This document shows positions 1 through 7,284 of a DNA stretch of 32,238 nucleotides, piece by piece. The notes below the pieces were generated by a model that saw only the letters and a program-made list of their open reading frames with translations, was not told the DNA's origin and did no database searches. Position numbers and translations under genes: made by a program. This DNA is from Bacteroidales bacterium UBA3543 (GTDB lineage: Bacteria > Bacteroidota > Bacteroidia > Bacteroidales > UBA932): assembly GCA_002376715.1 (NCBI GenBank), contig DFOK01000046.1, positions 1 through 32,238 of the forward strand. Reading direction: 5' to 3'. Position 1 is the first letter of the stretch. Each line of letters starts with the position of its first letter.

Positions 1-84
1 TTCGACAACCTTGTCTGCCACAAGCCATGAAATCGTAAGCGAAAGAAGTAGAGTAATCAGCAAAAAAAGGGTGTTTCGTTTCAT
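1..84 (-). CDS. Unidentified exported or membrane-anchored protein, N-terminal 28 residues only
   Basis: An ATG at 84-82 on the minus strand opens a frame that runs out of the window without a stop. The 28 visible residues begin with Met-Lys-Arg-Asn, followed by about 18 hydrophobic residues (Leu, Ile, Thr, Ser rich) and then Ala-Asp-Lys-Val-Val-Glu. This is the pattern of a signal peptide or N-terminal membrane anchor. It is divergent from dnaN and shares the 131-bp AT-rich intergenic region. Nothing visible identifies the family, so no function is proposed. Confidence 0.6.
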   Translation of the reverse strand, partial: MKRNTLFLLITLLLSLTISWLVADKVVE

Positions 85-144
85 AAGTTCTAATTTATTC
101 GAAGTATATTGTAAAATAAACCAAAATATATGCCAAAAAATTAT

Positions 145-152
145 TACATTTG
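145..152 (+). promoter_or_regulatory. Possible -7 element for dnaN
   Basis: TACATTTG matches the Bacteroidota -7 consensus TAnnTTTG exactly and lies 63 nt before the dnaN ATG. No TTTG is seen 19-21 nt upstream, so only half of the promoter pattern is present. The surrounding region is very AT-rich, which raises the chance of a random match. Confidence 0.35.
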
Positions 153-215
153 TGGGTCATAAACAAGATTTTGCCAATTCGAAAATAAGAAATAAAAATA
201 TAAAAATTAAGGAAT

Positions 216-1334
216 ATGAGATTTTCAGTATCAAGTTCAGAACTCTTGCATGGTCTGGTATCTGTATCAAGGGTAATCGCAAACAAACCTTCTTCCAGCA
301 TCCTGGAAAATTTTCTTTTTGACCTTAAAGGTAATGCCCTTACCGTCACCGCATCTGATGGAGAGACCACTCTGAAGACGGTCATCGGCATTGACAATGT
401 ACAACAGGAGGGAGCATTTGCAGTCCCCGCAAGACGACTGACCGACTATCTAAAAGAGTTCCCCGATCAGCCGCTTACATTCTATGGTCACGACAATACC
501 ATGGAGATTACCTGGATCAATGGTGAGTCCAAGATACCCTGCTTCAATGCAGATGACTATCCCCAGCTCCCTGCCCTTGGTGAGACCCACGACACTCTGG
601 ATATTCCTGCAGAAACTCTACTTAACGGCATCAACAACACAATATATGCTACTGCAGAGGAAGAATTACGTCCCGTGATGAATGGTATTTTCTTCGACCT
701 TGCACCCGAAAGCTCCGCTATGGTGGCATCTGACGCACATAAGCTTATCTGCTTTGACTTCAATGATGCAAAGGTCGCACAACAGTGTTCCTTCATCCTC
801 CACAAAAAACCGGCAGCAATTCTTAGAAGCATCTTGCCAAAGAGTGAGGAGAACATTTCCATTGTATTTGACTCAAAAAATGCATACTTCAACTTCGGCA
901 CCAATATGCTGGTATGTCGCCTTATTGAAGGTAAATACCCTCAGTACCGCAGCGTAATCCCTCAGAATGACAATAAACTGATTATTGGCAGAACTGATTT
1001 CTTAAACTCTGTAAGACGCATCGCCGTATGTTCCGCACAGGCTTCCAACCAGATCAAGCTCAAACTCTCGCTCAACGAAGTGGTTGTTTCCGCACAGGAC
1101 CTGAGTTTTTCTACCTCAGCTTATGAGCGTCTTACCTGCAGTTACGAAGGGGATGAGATGGAAATCGGTTTCAAGGCACAGTTTCTCATCGAAATTCTGA
1201 CAAATCTCCCTTATACCAATGTATGTGTGGAGCTCGCAGACCCTTGCAAGGCGGTACTAATCGTATCTGCCGACGAGACTGATCCGGATGAGAATCTCCG
1301 TGCACTGCTGATGCCCGTGATGATCAACGTATAG
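216..1334 (+). CDS. dnaN: DNA polymerase III subunit beta (sliding clamp)
   Basis: This 372-residue protein has the usual length and three-domain layout of the bacterial beta clamp, which encircles DNA as a dimer and holds polymerase III and other replication or repair proteins on the template. Recognisable family segments are the N-terminal MRFSVSSSELLHGLVSVSRV, the mid-protein RPVMNGIFFDL and SDAHKL, the EGKYPQYRSVIP segment and a C-terminal L-M-P-V-M-I, where the hydrophobic cleft for clamp-binding peptides lies. The ATG at 216 follows an AT-rich leader without a strong Shine-Dalgarno, as is usual in this phylum. It is the first gene of a tight cluster: the exonuclease gene starts 4 nt after its stop. 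The neighbouring proofreading-type exonuclease fits a replication role. Product is sure; promoter assignment is not. Confidence 0.97.
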   Translation: MRFSVSSSELLHGLVSVSRVIANKPSSSILENFLFDLKGNALTVTASDGETTLKTVIGIDNVQQEGAFAVPARRLTDYLKEFPDQPLTFYGHDNTMEITWINGESKIPCFNADDYPQLPALGETHDTLDIPAETLLNGINNTIYATAEEELRPVMNGIFFDLAPESSAMVASDAHKLICFDFNDAKVAQQCSFILHKKPAAILRSILPKSEENISIVFDSKNAYFNFGTNMLVCRLIEGKYPQYRSVIPQNDNKLIIGRTDFLNSVRRIAVCSAQASNQIKLKLSLNEVVVSAQDLSFSTSAYERLTCSYEGDEMEIGFKAQFLIEILTNLPYTNVCVELADPCKAVLIVSADETDPDENLRALLMPVMINV

Positions 1335-1338
1335 GGCC

Positions 1339-2133
1339 ATGGTACTGGATCTTAAGAGGCCTATCCTAGTATTTGACATCGAGAGTACCGGACTTAGCAT
1401 ATCTGAGGACAGAATTGTAGAGATCAGCGTCATCAAGCTTTACCCCGATGGCTCCCGTGAGCATAAGACTCGCAGAATCAACCCTGAGATGTCCATCCCG
1501 GAGGAGTCTCGCGTGATTCACGGCATCAGTGACGAAGATGTAAAAGATTGCCCCACATTCAAACAAATAGCAAAATCGCTTGCTGAATGGATGAGCGGTT
1601 GCGATATCGCCGGGTTCAACTCTCTCAAATTTGATATTCCCATGCTTGCCGAGGAGTTTCTCAGAGCCGACGTCGAGTTCGATTTCAGGAAGTGTGAGAT
1701 GATAGATGTGCAAAACATTTTCCACAAAATGGAACCCAGAACCTTGGTAGCAGCATACCGTTTCTACTGCAACAAGGAACTTGATCAGGCACACTCCGCT
1801 GAGGGCGACAGTCTTGCTACTCTCGAAGTACTCGAGGCACAGATCAAAAGGTATCCCGATCTCGAGAATAATGTAAAGTTTCTAGCCTCTTTCTCCGAAA
1901 GGGGTAAGATTGTGGATTTTGCAGGCAGAATAGCACGCAATTCTTCAGATGAACCGATATTCAATTTCGGCAAACACAAAGGCAAAAGAGTTATCGACGT
2001 ATTCAAGAGCGAACCGAGTTATTATGACTGGATGATGAAAGGAGAGTTTACACGCGACACTAAGCAGGTAATTACCGACATCTGGATGAAATATAAGGAG
2101 AGTGAGCTCAAGAATCTCTTCAGCACGAGATGA
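1339..2133 (+). CDS. DEDDh 3'-5' exonuclease (DnaQ/PolC-epsilon-like)
   Basis: A 264-residue RNase T/DnaQ-superfamily exonuclease that would remove nucleotides from DNA 3' ends. The DEDDh ligands are visible: D13 and E15 in FDIESTG, D99 in the Exo II segment GFNSLKFD, and H152 and D157 in HSAEGD. The IHGISDEDV segment near 60-68 is also typical of this family. After the catalytic domain (about 1-190) a C-terminal segment around 207-245 (FNFGKHKGKRV followed by a YYDWM stretch) resembles the small DUF3820/ExoX-C-like module found in other exonucleases. It sits 4 nt after dnaN and overlaps the next gene by ATGA, so all three are probably co-transcribed. Whether it is the replicative proofreader or a repair enzyme cannot be told from sequence. 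Confidence 0.9.
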   Translation: MVLDLKRPILVFDIESTGLSISEDRIVEISVIKLYPDGSREHKTRRINPEMSIPEESRVIHGISDEDVKDCPTFKQIAKSLAEWMSGCDIAGFNSLKFDIPMLAEEFLRADVEFDFRKCEMIDVQNIFHKMEPRTLVAAYRFYCNKELDQAHSAEGDSLATLEVLEAQIKRYPDLENNVKFLASFSERGKIVDFAGRIARNSSDEPIFNFGKHKGKRVIDVFKSEPSYYDWMMKGEFTRDTKQVITDIWMKYKESELKNLFSTR

Positions 2134-2642
2134 ACCTGATAGTCATTCCTCACGATTGCGACAATTATTACTTTCGTCCCGACACCACTATGGTACATAC
2201 GGCGAGGGATTTTTATTGTCCGGATGAAATTACAGTACTTGAGGCGGCCCCTTGTGTCTGCATAAGAATATGCAAATCAGGCAAGGCTATTTCGGAGAGA
2301 TTTGCCGGACGCTATTATGATGCAGTCGGCTTCGGCGTCACTCTCTATGCAGGCAACATCCTGGCTCAAGATGAACTTTTTTCCCTGACGAGGAGCACAT
2401 CATTTGATGCCACTACCGTCATTCCAACTCCTCTGGCACCTGCAGAACAGCTGCAAGAACTCTGTCCGGATATTACCAGGGAGCATATCGGCAAATGGAT
2501 GGCGAAAATATCGCGCAACAATCTGCTCCGAATAGGAGATATGCTAATATTTGAACTTGCTCCAAGGAGCGTGGTGGACAAGAGTCAGCCCTTCACGCTG
2601 GAGTGGGGTGATAAGGAACTTTTCAGCTTCAATATTTGTTGA
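2130..2642 (+). CDS. Degenerate fumarylacetoacetate hydrolase (FAH)-family-like protein
   Basis: A 170-residue protein starting in an ATGA overlap with the exonuclease gene. The fold assignment is inferred from segments that line up with FAH-family proteins as I recall them: FRPDTTMV near the N-terminus (compare KPD-S/T-A-L), ICKSGKAISERFAGRYYDAVGFG at about 47-69 shown here only in outline (Lys-Ser-Gly-Lys, Arg-Tyr-Tyr-Asp, Gly-Phe-Gly), and LLRIGDMLIFEL near 131-142 (compare L-x-x-G-D-x-I-x-T-G). The metal-binding pattern looks broken: the expected E-x-E reads E-A-A-P-C, and the Asp after the G-x-G-x segment is Thr. It is also shorter than active family members (about 200-300 residues). It may be a non-catalytic relic or have a new role. 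Its last 58 bp overlap the convergent flavoprotein gene. Confidence 0.55.
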   Translation: MNLIVIPHDCDNYYFRPDTTMVHTARDFYCPDEITVLEAAPCVCIRICKSGKAISERFAGRYYDAVGFGVTLYAGNILAQDELFSLTRSTSFDATTVIPTPLAPAEQLQELCPDITREHIGKWMAKISRNNLLRIGDMLIFELAPRSVVDKSQPFTLEWGDKELFSFNIC

Positions 2643-3883
2643 GCGGCAGATTCACCGGCAAGGGCTCCCGTAGAGAAGGCAATTTGCAGGTTGTAGCCTC
2701 CGGTATCCCCGTCAATATCGATTATTTCTCCTGCAAAGTAGAGATTAGGTTGTTTTTTGGAAGCCATCGTCTTGGCAATGATTTCTTTCTGAGGAATGCC
2801 TCCGGCAGTAATCACGGCACGTTCATATCCCGTATAAGATTTTATCTCAAATCTCCACTCCTTTAGCCTATCAGGAAGGTTGGAAACATTAAGATCTTTG
2901 TGGTAGTGCAGAAAAGGCGCTACAAGTGCAGCAGGCATCAATCCTCGAAGGAGAGTGCGGAATTGGTTACGCCCAATCTTGTCAGCAGTTGTCCCCATCT
3001 GAGTCAAATCCCTTGCGATACGGGCACGTAGTTTTTCCAACGAAAGTGCAGGTTTGAGGTCAAGCACAAGCTCTACCCTCTGTCCCTTAATCAAAGCCCA
3101 TACCGCCCGTCTGCTAAGGCGAAAACCGAGTGCTCCTTCGATGCCGTTTGAAGTAAAGGTAAGCTCACCGTCCTCCATTTTTATCAGATCCAGATCAATG
3201 AAGAGAGAAAGCCCGACGTTGCGCAATTCTATTCCCACCAGATCGGTATCATACATTCTCGGCATCAAAGCCGTTAGTGAGGGGAAAATCTCAGTTACGG
3301 AGTGTTCCAAGCTCCTTGCAAAGTCATATCCATCACCGGTAGACCCTGTACCCGGGTAAGAGAGGCCTCCTGTAGCAATAATCAGTGCCGGAGCCGAATA
3401 TTTCACCATCTCGATACGATCTCCGCGCAAAGAATCCCTCCTGCCGCAAACACAATGGAAAAGAGCATTACTGTAGGAGACATTCAACACCTGCGAAGAA
3501 CACAGTAAATCGACTCCCAACTCCTGCATCCGCGCAAAAAGCACTTTGGGCACATCCGCTGCACGCATGGAGAGAGGAAAAACTCTATCACCCTGTTCCA
3601 CCCTAGTAGGTAAGCCTATAGAATTAAAATAATCTATCGTCGCAGCATTACTGAAATTGAAAAATGCCGGCTTGAGAAAATTGGCGGAGGGATGGATATG
3701 AGTGGAGAATTCCGACCAGGGTTTTGTGTTGGTCAAATTGCATCTGCCTTTTCCGGTAATGAGAATCTTTTTGCCGCAAATTTCATTTTTCTCGAGAAGA
3801 GTGACTTTGCAACCCTTTTCGGCTGCCTTAATGGCAGCCATCATGCCGGCTGCCCCTCCTCCTATCACTATTATATCTCTCAT
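2585..3883 (-). CDS. BaiN/HI0933-family NAD(P)/FAD-dependent oxidoreductase
   Basis: A 432-residue flavoprotein. The N-terminus has a perfect dinucleotide-binding loop (IVIGGGAAGMMAA, 5-17), followed by LLEKNEICGKKILITGKGRC, the hallmark of the HI0933/YhiN family. An ATGGLSYPGTGSTGDG segment lies near the middle, and the C-terminus has ITAGGIP, YFAGEIID, GGYNLQIAFSTG and GALAG. The family is thought to reduce organic substrates with bound FAD; physiological substrates are known for few members (BaiN in bile-acid dehydroxylation), so none is assigned. The protein is cytoplasmic by sequence. Its start lies 27 nt downstream of the serine hydrolase stop on the same strand, and its 3' end overlaps the convergent FAH-like gene by 58 bp, so no intergenic terminator separates them. 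Confidence 0.88.
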   Translation of the reverse strand: MRDIIVIGGGAAGMMAAIKAAEKGCKVTLLEKNEICGKKILITGKGRCNLTNTKPWSEFSTHIHPSANFLKPAFFNFSNAATIDYFNSIGLPTRVEQGDRVFPLSMRAADVPKVLFARMQELGVDLLCSSQVLNVSYSNALFHCVCGRRDSLRGDRIEMVKYSAPALIIATGGLSYPGTGSTGDGYDFARSLEHSVTEIFPSLTALMPRMYDTDLVGIELRNVGLSLFIDLDLIKMEDGELTFTSNGIEGALGFRLSRRAVWALIKGQRVELVLDLKPALSLEKLRARIARDLTQMGTTADKIGRNQFRTLLRGLMPAALVAPFLHYHKDLNVSNLPDRLKEWRFEIKSYTGYERAVITAGGIPQKEIIAKTMASKKQPNLYFAGEIIDIDGDTGGYNLQIAFSTGALAGESAAQQILKLKSSLSPHSSVKG

Positions 3884-3910
3884 GTCACCTCCTTCCCCAC
3901 CTGTAGTTTA

Positions 3911-5344
3911 TTACTGGAATACTTCCATTAGGTCACGAATCATGGTCTGCATATCACCGTCAATGCTTTTGTCGTAACTGCGGGAGTTGCAGAGAATAGC
4001 TGCGCTCATTCCGGCATTTGTACTGCCCACCCAGATAGTTGCTGTACCTGCAATATTGCCTCCATGCCAGTGTGCACCGGGATAGTATCCGGCAAGACGT
4101 CTCCATCCGAGCCCGTACCTTCTCAGGTTAGAGCCGGAATCCGCACTGGGATCTATTTCGGAATTGTACATCAGGTCGAGGGTTTCCGGCTTTAGAATAT
4201 CGGGAACATCATCCCTGCCATCGATGTGTGCCAGCACCGTCATCATTTGGTTAGTAGAGGCTATAAGACCGCCGCAGGCAGCGATAACCTGCATGGGGTT
4301 ACCATACCCGTTAGTACCATCCTGAGAATAATAGACACACTCATTGGGCCTGCGTTCATCCCGACCACCGCCTACATGAATATCGGTAACGCCCATCGGC
4401 TTAAGAACATCTTCTTTGAGAAATGTTTCATAGGGCTTACCGCTTACAACCTCAACGATACGACCCAGGAATGAGAATCCCACATTGGAATATTCGTAGT
4501 TTGTTCCCGGAGTGAATTTAAGTGTCTGATTGTCGAGCACCCACTGAAGAAGTTCGTCAAGAGTCTTACCATTCCTCACAATGTTAAACATAGGATCGAT
4601 CTGGTCCCTTGTCCATCCCGCCGAATGTTGAAGCAGATGACGCACGGTAATTCTATCCTCCTGACCTTTGATCTTGAATTCTTTTTTGAGAATACCATTT
4701 TCACCAAAAACCAAATCATCGATTCCGAGCAGTCCTCTCTCGTAAAGCACCATTATACAGAGAGTTGTAAACTGTTTGGAGATACTCGCCAAACGAAAAA
4801 GATGGTCTGGAGTGGTTTTGGTCCTGTTTTCCGACACTGCATAACCATAACCGGTTGAATAGACAACCTTTTCATTTTTCATCACCGAGAAAGATACTCC
4901 CGGCACCGAATGTTTGGTCATAAACTGATAGAACCTGGCATCTACAGATGCATTGCCGGTCTTGACATAGACAACATAATCTCTCTTTACATTTCCGGAC
5001 TCGGACACCACCTGTAAATCAACAATATTTGAGAAGTCATTGATAGTTTGACCACTTATCTGCTTCTGCCCTTTTATGAATACCTCTGCGCCATCGGAAA
5101 CATAATAGGTTGCCTTTAGTGCAGTAAGATTGGTACCTTCGGGCACAGTCACTGCCAGATAACCCATACAGGGCGCGGAATGAGCAGAAACGGACATTGA
5201 AGGATTATCTCCCGTCGTAAAAGCCACCGAAGTAAGGTTTGCGCTATCTGAAAGCACCGGTTTAGGATCAATCTTCTCACCACAGGAAACCAGTGCAAAT
5301 GCTGAAACCAGTATTAGAAGTAGGTATTTTCTAAAAGAATTCAT
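3911..5344 (-). CDS. Serine beta-lactamase-fold hydrolase lipoprotein with N-terminal DUF5018-like domain
   Basis: A 477-residue secreted lipoprotein. Residues 1-21 form a lipoprotein signal peptide ending LVSC, with Cys21 as the lipidation site. Residues about 35-128 form an all-beta module resembling the DUF5018-type domains of Bacteroidota cell-surface proteins. Residues about 133-477 are a class C beta-lactamase/PBP4*-type serine hydrolase domain with the SxxK motif (S187, K190), the Tyr-Ser-Asn motif (285-287) and an HGG at 427-429 in place of KTG. The substrate is unknown; the fold includes esterases, D-peptidases and peptidoglycan-active enzymes, and true beta-lactamase activity should not be assumed. 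It begins 36 nt after mnmA on the same strand and is probably read from the mnmA transcript. Confidence 0.85.
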   Translation of the reverse strand: MNSFRKYLLLILVSAFALVSCGEKIDPKPVLSDSANLTSVAFTTGDNPSMSVSAHSAPCMGYLAVTVPEGTNLTALKATYYVSDGAEVFIKGQKQISGQTINDFSNIVDLQVVSESGNVKRDYVVYVKTGNASVDARFYQFMTKHSVPGVSFSVMKNEKVVYSTGYGYAVSENRTKTTPDHLFRLASISKQFTTLCIMVLYERGLLGIDDLVFGENGILKKEFKIKGQEDRITVRHLLQHSAGWTRDQIDPMFNIVRNGKTLDELLQWVLDNQTLKFTPGTNYEYSNVGFSFLGRIVEVVSGKPYETFLKEDVLKPMGVTDIHVGGGRDERRPNECVYYSQDGTNGYGNPMQVIAACGGLIASTNQMMTVLAHIDGRDDVPDILKPETLDLMYNSEIDPSADSGSNLRRYGLGWRRLAGYYPGAHWHGGNIAGTATIWVGSTNAGMSAAILCNSRSYDKSIDGDMQTMIRDLMEVFQ

Positions 5345-5380
5345 TATGATGTTGATTTAAGATTAAACTTGGATTAAGAA

Positions 5381-6598
5381 TCAGCTGTCGATAACACCAC
5401 TGCCGAGCATTTCACCATCAGGAGCGTACCAGACCGCAAATTGACCCGGCGTAATCCCCCTCTGGGGTTCGTCAAACAGAATATAGAGAGCATCCTGGCG
5501 ACTGATAAGACGCCCTTTCTGCAGAGGCTGCCGATACCTTATACGGATGTTACACTCGAGTTCATCGCCACTCTTCAATGTAAGATCCGGTCTTATCCAG
5601 TGAACTTCTGCGGGAAGAATTTTCAGCGCACGGCGGTAAAGTCCGGGATGCGATTGTCCCTCTCCCACATATATAGTATTGGTGTTTATATCAATGGAAA
5701 TGATGAATAAGGGCTCTTTGTGGCCGCCGATATTCAGTCCTTTACGTTGTCCTACCGTATAGTAGTGCGCTCCCTGGTGACATCCGATGACTTTTCCCTG
5801 CGAAGGTATGTAACAGAGCGGACGGGATATCTCTTCAAGAGACTTCAGCTCAGGAAGAGAATTATAGTGCTCCCTGAAAATCTCTACCACATCGCCCTCT
5901 TTAGGCTCAAGTTTCTGCTGAAGGAATAGGGGCAGATCTACCTTTCCGACAAAGCAGATGCCCTGTGAGTCCTTTTTTTCTGCACTCGGGAGTTGAGCCT
6001 CACGCGCCAGCTCCCTGACTTCTCTTTTAAGCAGATCACCTATCGGGAAAAGAGTCCTGCTGAGCTGTTTCTGATTTAGCTGACAGAGAAAATAGCTCTG
6101 ATCCTTGCCAGGATCTCTGCCCGCAAGGATGCGATAGATAGTATTGCCGGAATCATCCCGGAATTCATCTTTGCGACAATAGTGGCCTGTAGCCACAAAA
6201 TCGGCCCCGAGGTTGAGTGCCGTCTTAAGAAAGGCATCGAACTTAACCTCACGATTGCAAAGCACATCGGGATTGGGCGTTCTACCCTTTTCATATTCGC
6301 TGAACATATAATCCACCACGCGTTCGCGGTAGATGTCGCTCAAATCCACAAAATGAAAGGGTATTTCGAGTTTCTTGGCCACCATTTCAGCTACAAACCG
6401 ATCTTCTTCCCATTCACAATCACCGTGAAGAGTTCCTCTCGTGTCGTGCCAATTCTGCATAAATAATGCGAAGAGATCATATCCGGCACGCTTGAGAAGA
6501 AGCGCCGCAACACTTGAATCTACGCCTCCCGAAAGGCCTACTGCTATCTTATGAGATTTGTCCGCTATCAATGGGGTCAAAAAAGATTGTTTATTCAA
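5381..6598 (-). CDS. mnmA: tRNA-specific 2-thiouridylase MnmA
   Basis: About 405 residues. MnmA adenylates and then thiolates U34 of tRNA-Lys, -Glu and -Gln, using persulfide sulfur. Seen are the ATP pyrophosphatase loop GLSGGVDSS (21-29), the catalytic Cys114 in LCNREVKFD, the second catalytic Cys215 in SQGICFVG, the GHYCR segment and the C-terminal beta-barrel ending PGQFAVWY. The start is uncertain: there is no ATG before the conserved P-loop, and an in-frame TAG lies at 6608-6610. The first usable codon is TTG at 6598; TTG codons at 6580 and 6571 are alternatives. The 5' end overlaps the -33 element of the divergent SRP RNA promoter. Downstream genes on the same strand follow closely. Confidence 0.95.
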   Translation of the reverse strand: MNKQSFLTPLIADKSHKIAVGLSGGVDSSVAALLLKRAGYDLFALFMQNWHDTRGTLHGDCEWEEDRFVAEMVAKKLEIPFHFVDLSDIYRERVVDYMFSEYEKGRTPNPDVLCNREVKFDAFLKTALNLGADFVATGHYCRKDEFRDDSGNTIYRILAGRDPGKDQSYFLCQLNQKQLSRTLFPIGDLLKREVRELAREAQLPSAEKKDSQGICFVGKVDLPLFLQQKLEPKEGDVVEIFREHYNSLPELKSLEEISRPLCYIPSQGKVIGCHQGAHYYTVGQRKGLNIGGHKEPLFIISIDINTNTIYVGEGQSHPGLYRRALKILPAEVHWIRPDLTLKSGDELECNIRIRYRQPLQKGRLISRQDALYILFDEPQRGITPGQFAVWYAPDGEMLGSGVIDS

Positions 6599-6616
6599 AA
6601 AAAATAGCTACTTTTG
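6587..6616 (+). promoter_or_regulatory. Promoter of the SRP RNA gene
   Basis: TTG at 6587-6589, a 19-nt spacer and TACTTTTG at 6609-6616 match the Bacteroidota vegetative promoter (TTTG, 19-21 nt, TAnnTTTG). Transcription would start a few bases downstream, right at the SRP RNA 5' stem beginning at 6622. The -33 element lies inside the divergent mnmA coding region if the TTG at 6598 is its start. Confidence 0.75.
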
Positions 6617-6621
6617 TAGTT

Positions 6622-6723
6622 GGGTAAGTCATATACGACCAGCTCCCATTGAACTCCCCCAGGGTCGGAAGGCAGCAAGGGTAGATGGTTGTAGCGGTGC
6701 GATATATCAAGCTTACCCTTTTT
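6622..6723 (+). ncRNA. ffs: Signal recognition particle RNA, small bacterial type (4.5S-like)
   Basis: The Ffh-binding domain IV is recognisable by CAGGGTCGGAAGGCAGCAAG starting near 6660, containing the GGAAGGCAGCA motif that forms the conserved GGAA tetraloop and symmetric and asymmetric internal loops. The ends pair: GGGTAAG at 6622-6628 with CTTACCC at 6712-6718, giving an RNA of about 100 nt with no Alu domain. The closing stem is followed by seven T residues (6719-6725), so it also works as the terminator. With Ffh and FtsY this RNA targets membrane and secreted proteins co-translationally. The exact 3' end is estimated from the T-run. Confidence 0.93.
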
Positions 6724-6725
6724 TT
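6712..6725 (+). terminator. SRP RNA intrinsic terminator
   Basis: The 3' strand of the SRP closing stem (6712-6718) runs straight into a T7 tract (6719-6725). The tract includes the first two bases of the complement of the cdd stop codon (6724-6726), so the two convergent genes share these bases. Confidence 0.7.
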
Positions 6726-7200
6726 ATGCCAAATTATCAAATATGAACGGCATTAGGGATTTCACACCGGTGAAAACCTGCACCACACCTGCACTACCCA
6801 CTATTACCCTCATATCGCGACCGGCACGCATCTCGTATTCCGCCATCACCTGACGGCAAGCGCCGCAGGGATAAGTCAGTTCGGTCAACACTCCGTTGTC
6901 ATCCACAGCCACTACTGCAATCGCTTCAACGCTCTCATCAGGATAACGGGCGGAGGCATAGAAGAGAGCCGTGCGCTCGGCGCAAAGTCCTGAAGGATAT
7001 GCGGCATTCTCCTGATTGGAACCAATAACCACTTCACCGTTACTCATCCGCACGGCCGCTCCCACCCTGAATGAGGAATACTTTGCATAAGCACCGTCAG
7101 CTGCCCTGATCGCACTTTCCAGGAGTTTCCTGTCGGAAGAAGGCAGCTCCAAAGCGGAAAAATATTCAAGATATTTGATACTTAATTCTCGTTCTATCAT
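6724..7200 (-). CDS. cdd: Cytidine deaminase
   Basis: A 158-residue homotetrameric-type cytidine deaminase, converting cytidine and deoxycytidine to uridine and deoxyuridine for pyrimidine salvage in the cytoplasm. The zinc site is complete: C73 and the proton-shuttling E75 in the Cys-Ala-Glu motif, and C112 and C115 in PCGAC. The substrate-binding FRVGAAV and NQENAAYPSG segments are present. Length fits the short, single-domain class, with about 20 extra N-terminal residues. The gene is convergent with the SRP RNA, whose T-tract overlaps the cdd stop. Its promoter is divergent from that of the glucosaminidase gene. Confidence 0.96.
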   Translation of the reverse strand: MIERELSIKYLEYFSALELPSSDRKLLESAIRAADGAYAKYSSFRVGAAVRMSNGEVVIGSNQENAAYPSGLCAERTALFYASARYPDESVEAIAVVAVDDNGVLTELTYPCGACRQVMAEYEMRAGRDMRVIVGSAGVVQVFTGVKSLMPFIFDNLA

Positions 7201-7224
7201 GTCACGATAATTAGGTTTATTGTG

Positions 7225-7256
7225 CGAAATTAGGACATTTTTTAGTTTTGGCCAAA
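7225..7256 (-). promoter_or_regulatory. Probable cdd promoter
   Basis: On the minus strand, TTTG (7256-7253), a 20-nt spacer and TAATTTCG (7232-7225) differ from the Bacteroidota consensus at one position of the -7 element. The predicted start is about 18-20 nt before the cdd ATG. The region overlaps the upstream part of the divergent promoter for the glucosaminidase gene. Confidence 0.55.
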
Positions 7257-7261
7257 TGTAC

Positions 7262-7269
7262 TACCTTTG
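7262..7269 (+). promoter_or_regulatory. Probable -7 element for the glucosaminidase-mltG operon
   Basis: TACCTTTG is an exact TAnnTTTG match ending 15 nt before the ATG at 7285. A clear TTTG at 19-21 nt upstream is missing; that position is T-rich. If used, the leader would be only about 10 nt. Confidence 0.45.
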
Positions 7270-7284
7270 TTGGGTTGAACCGAG

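Noticed and set aside
95..397. Minus-strand open frame across the dnaN start
   Set aside because: It lies antisense to the conserved dnaN N-terminus and has no recognisable protein features; a shadow frame.
216..1334. dnaN taken as a sign of a nearby replication origin
   Set aside because: No dnaA, no DnaA-box cluster and no other origin-linked genes are seen; the neighbouring genes do not support an origin.
3911..5344. Antibiotic-resistance beta-lactamase
   Set aside because: The fold is shared with many esterases and peptidases, the protein is a lipoprotein with an extra domain, and the third motif is HGG. No resistance role can be claimed.
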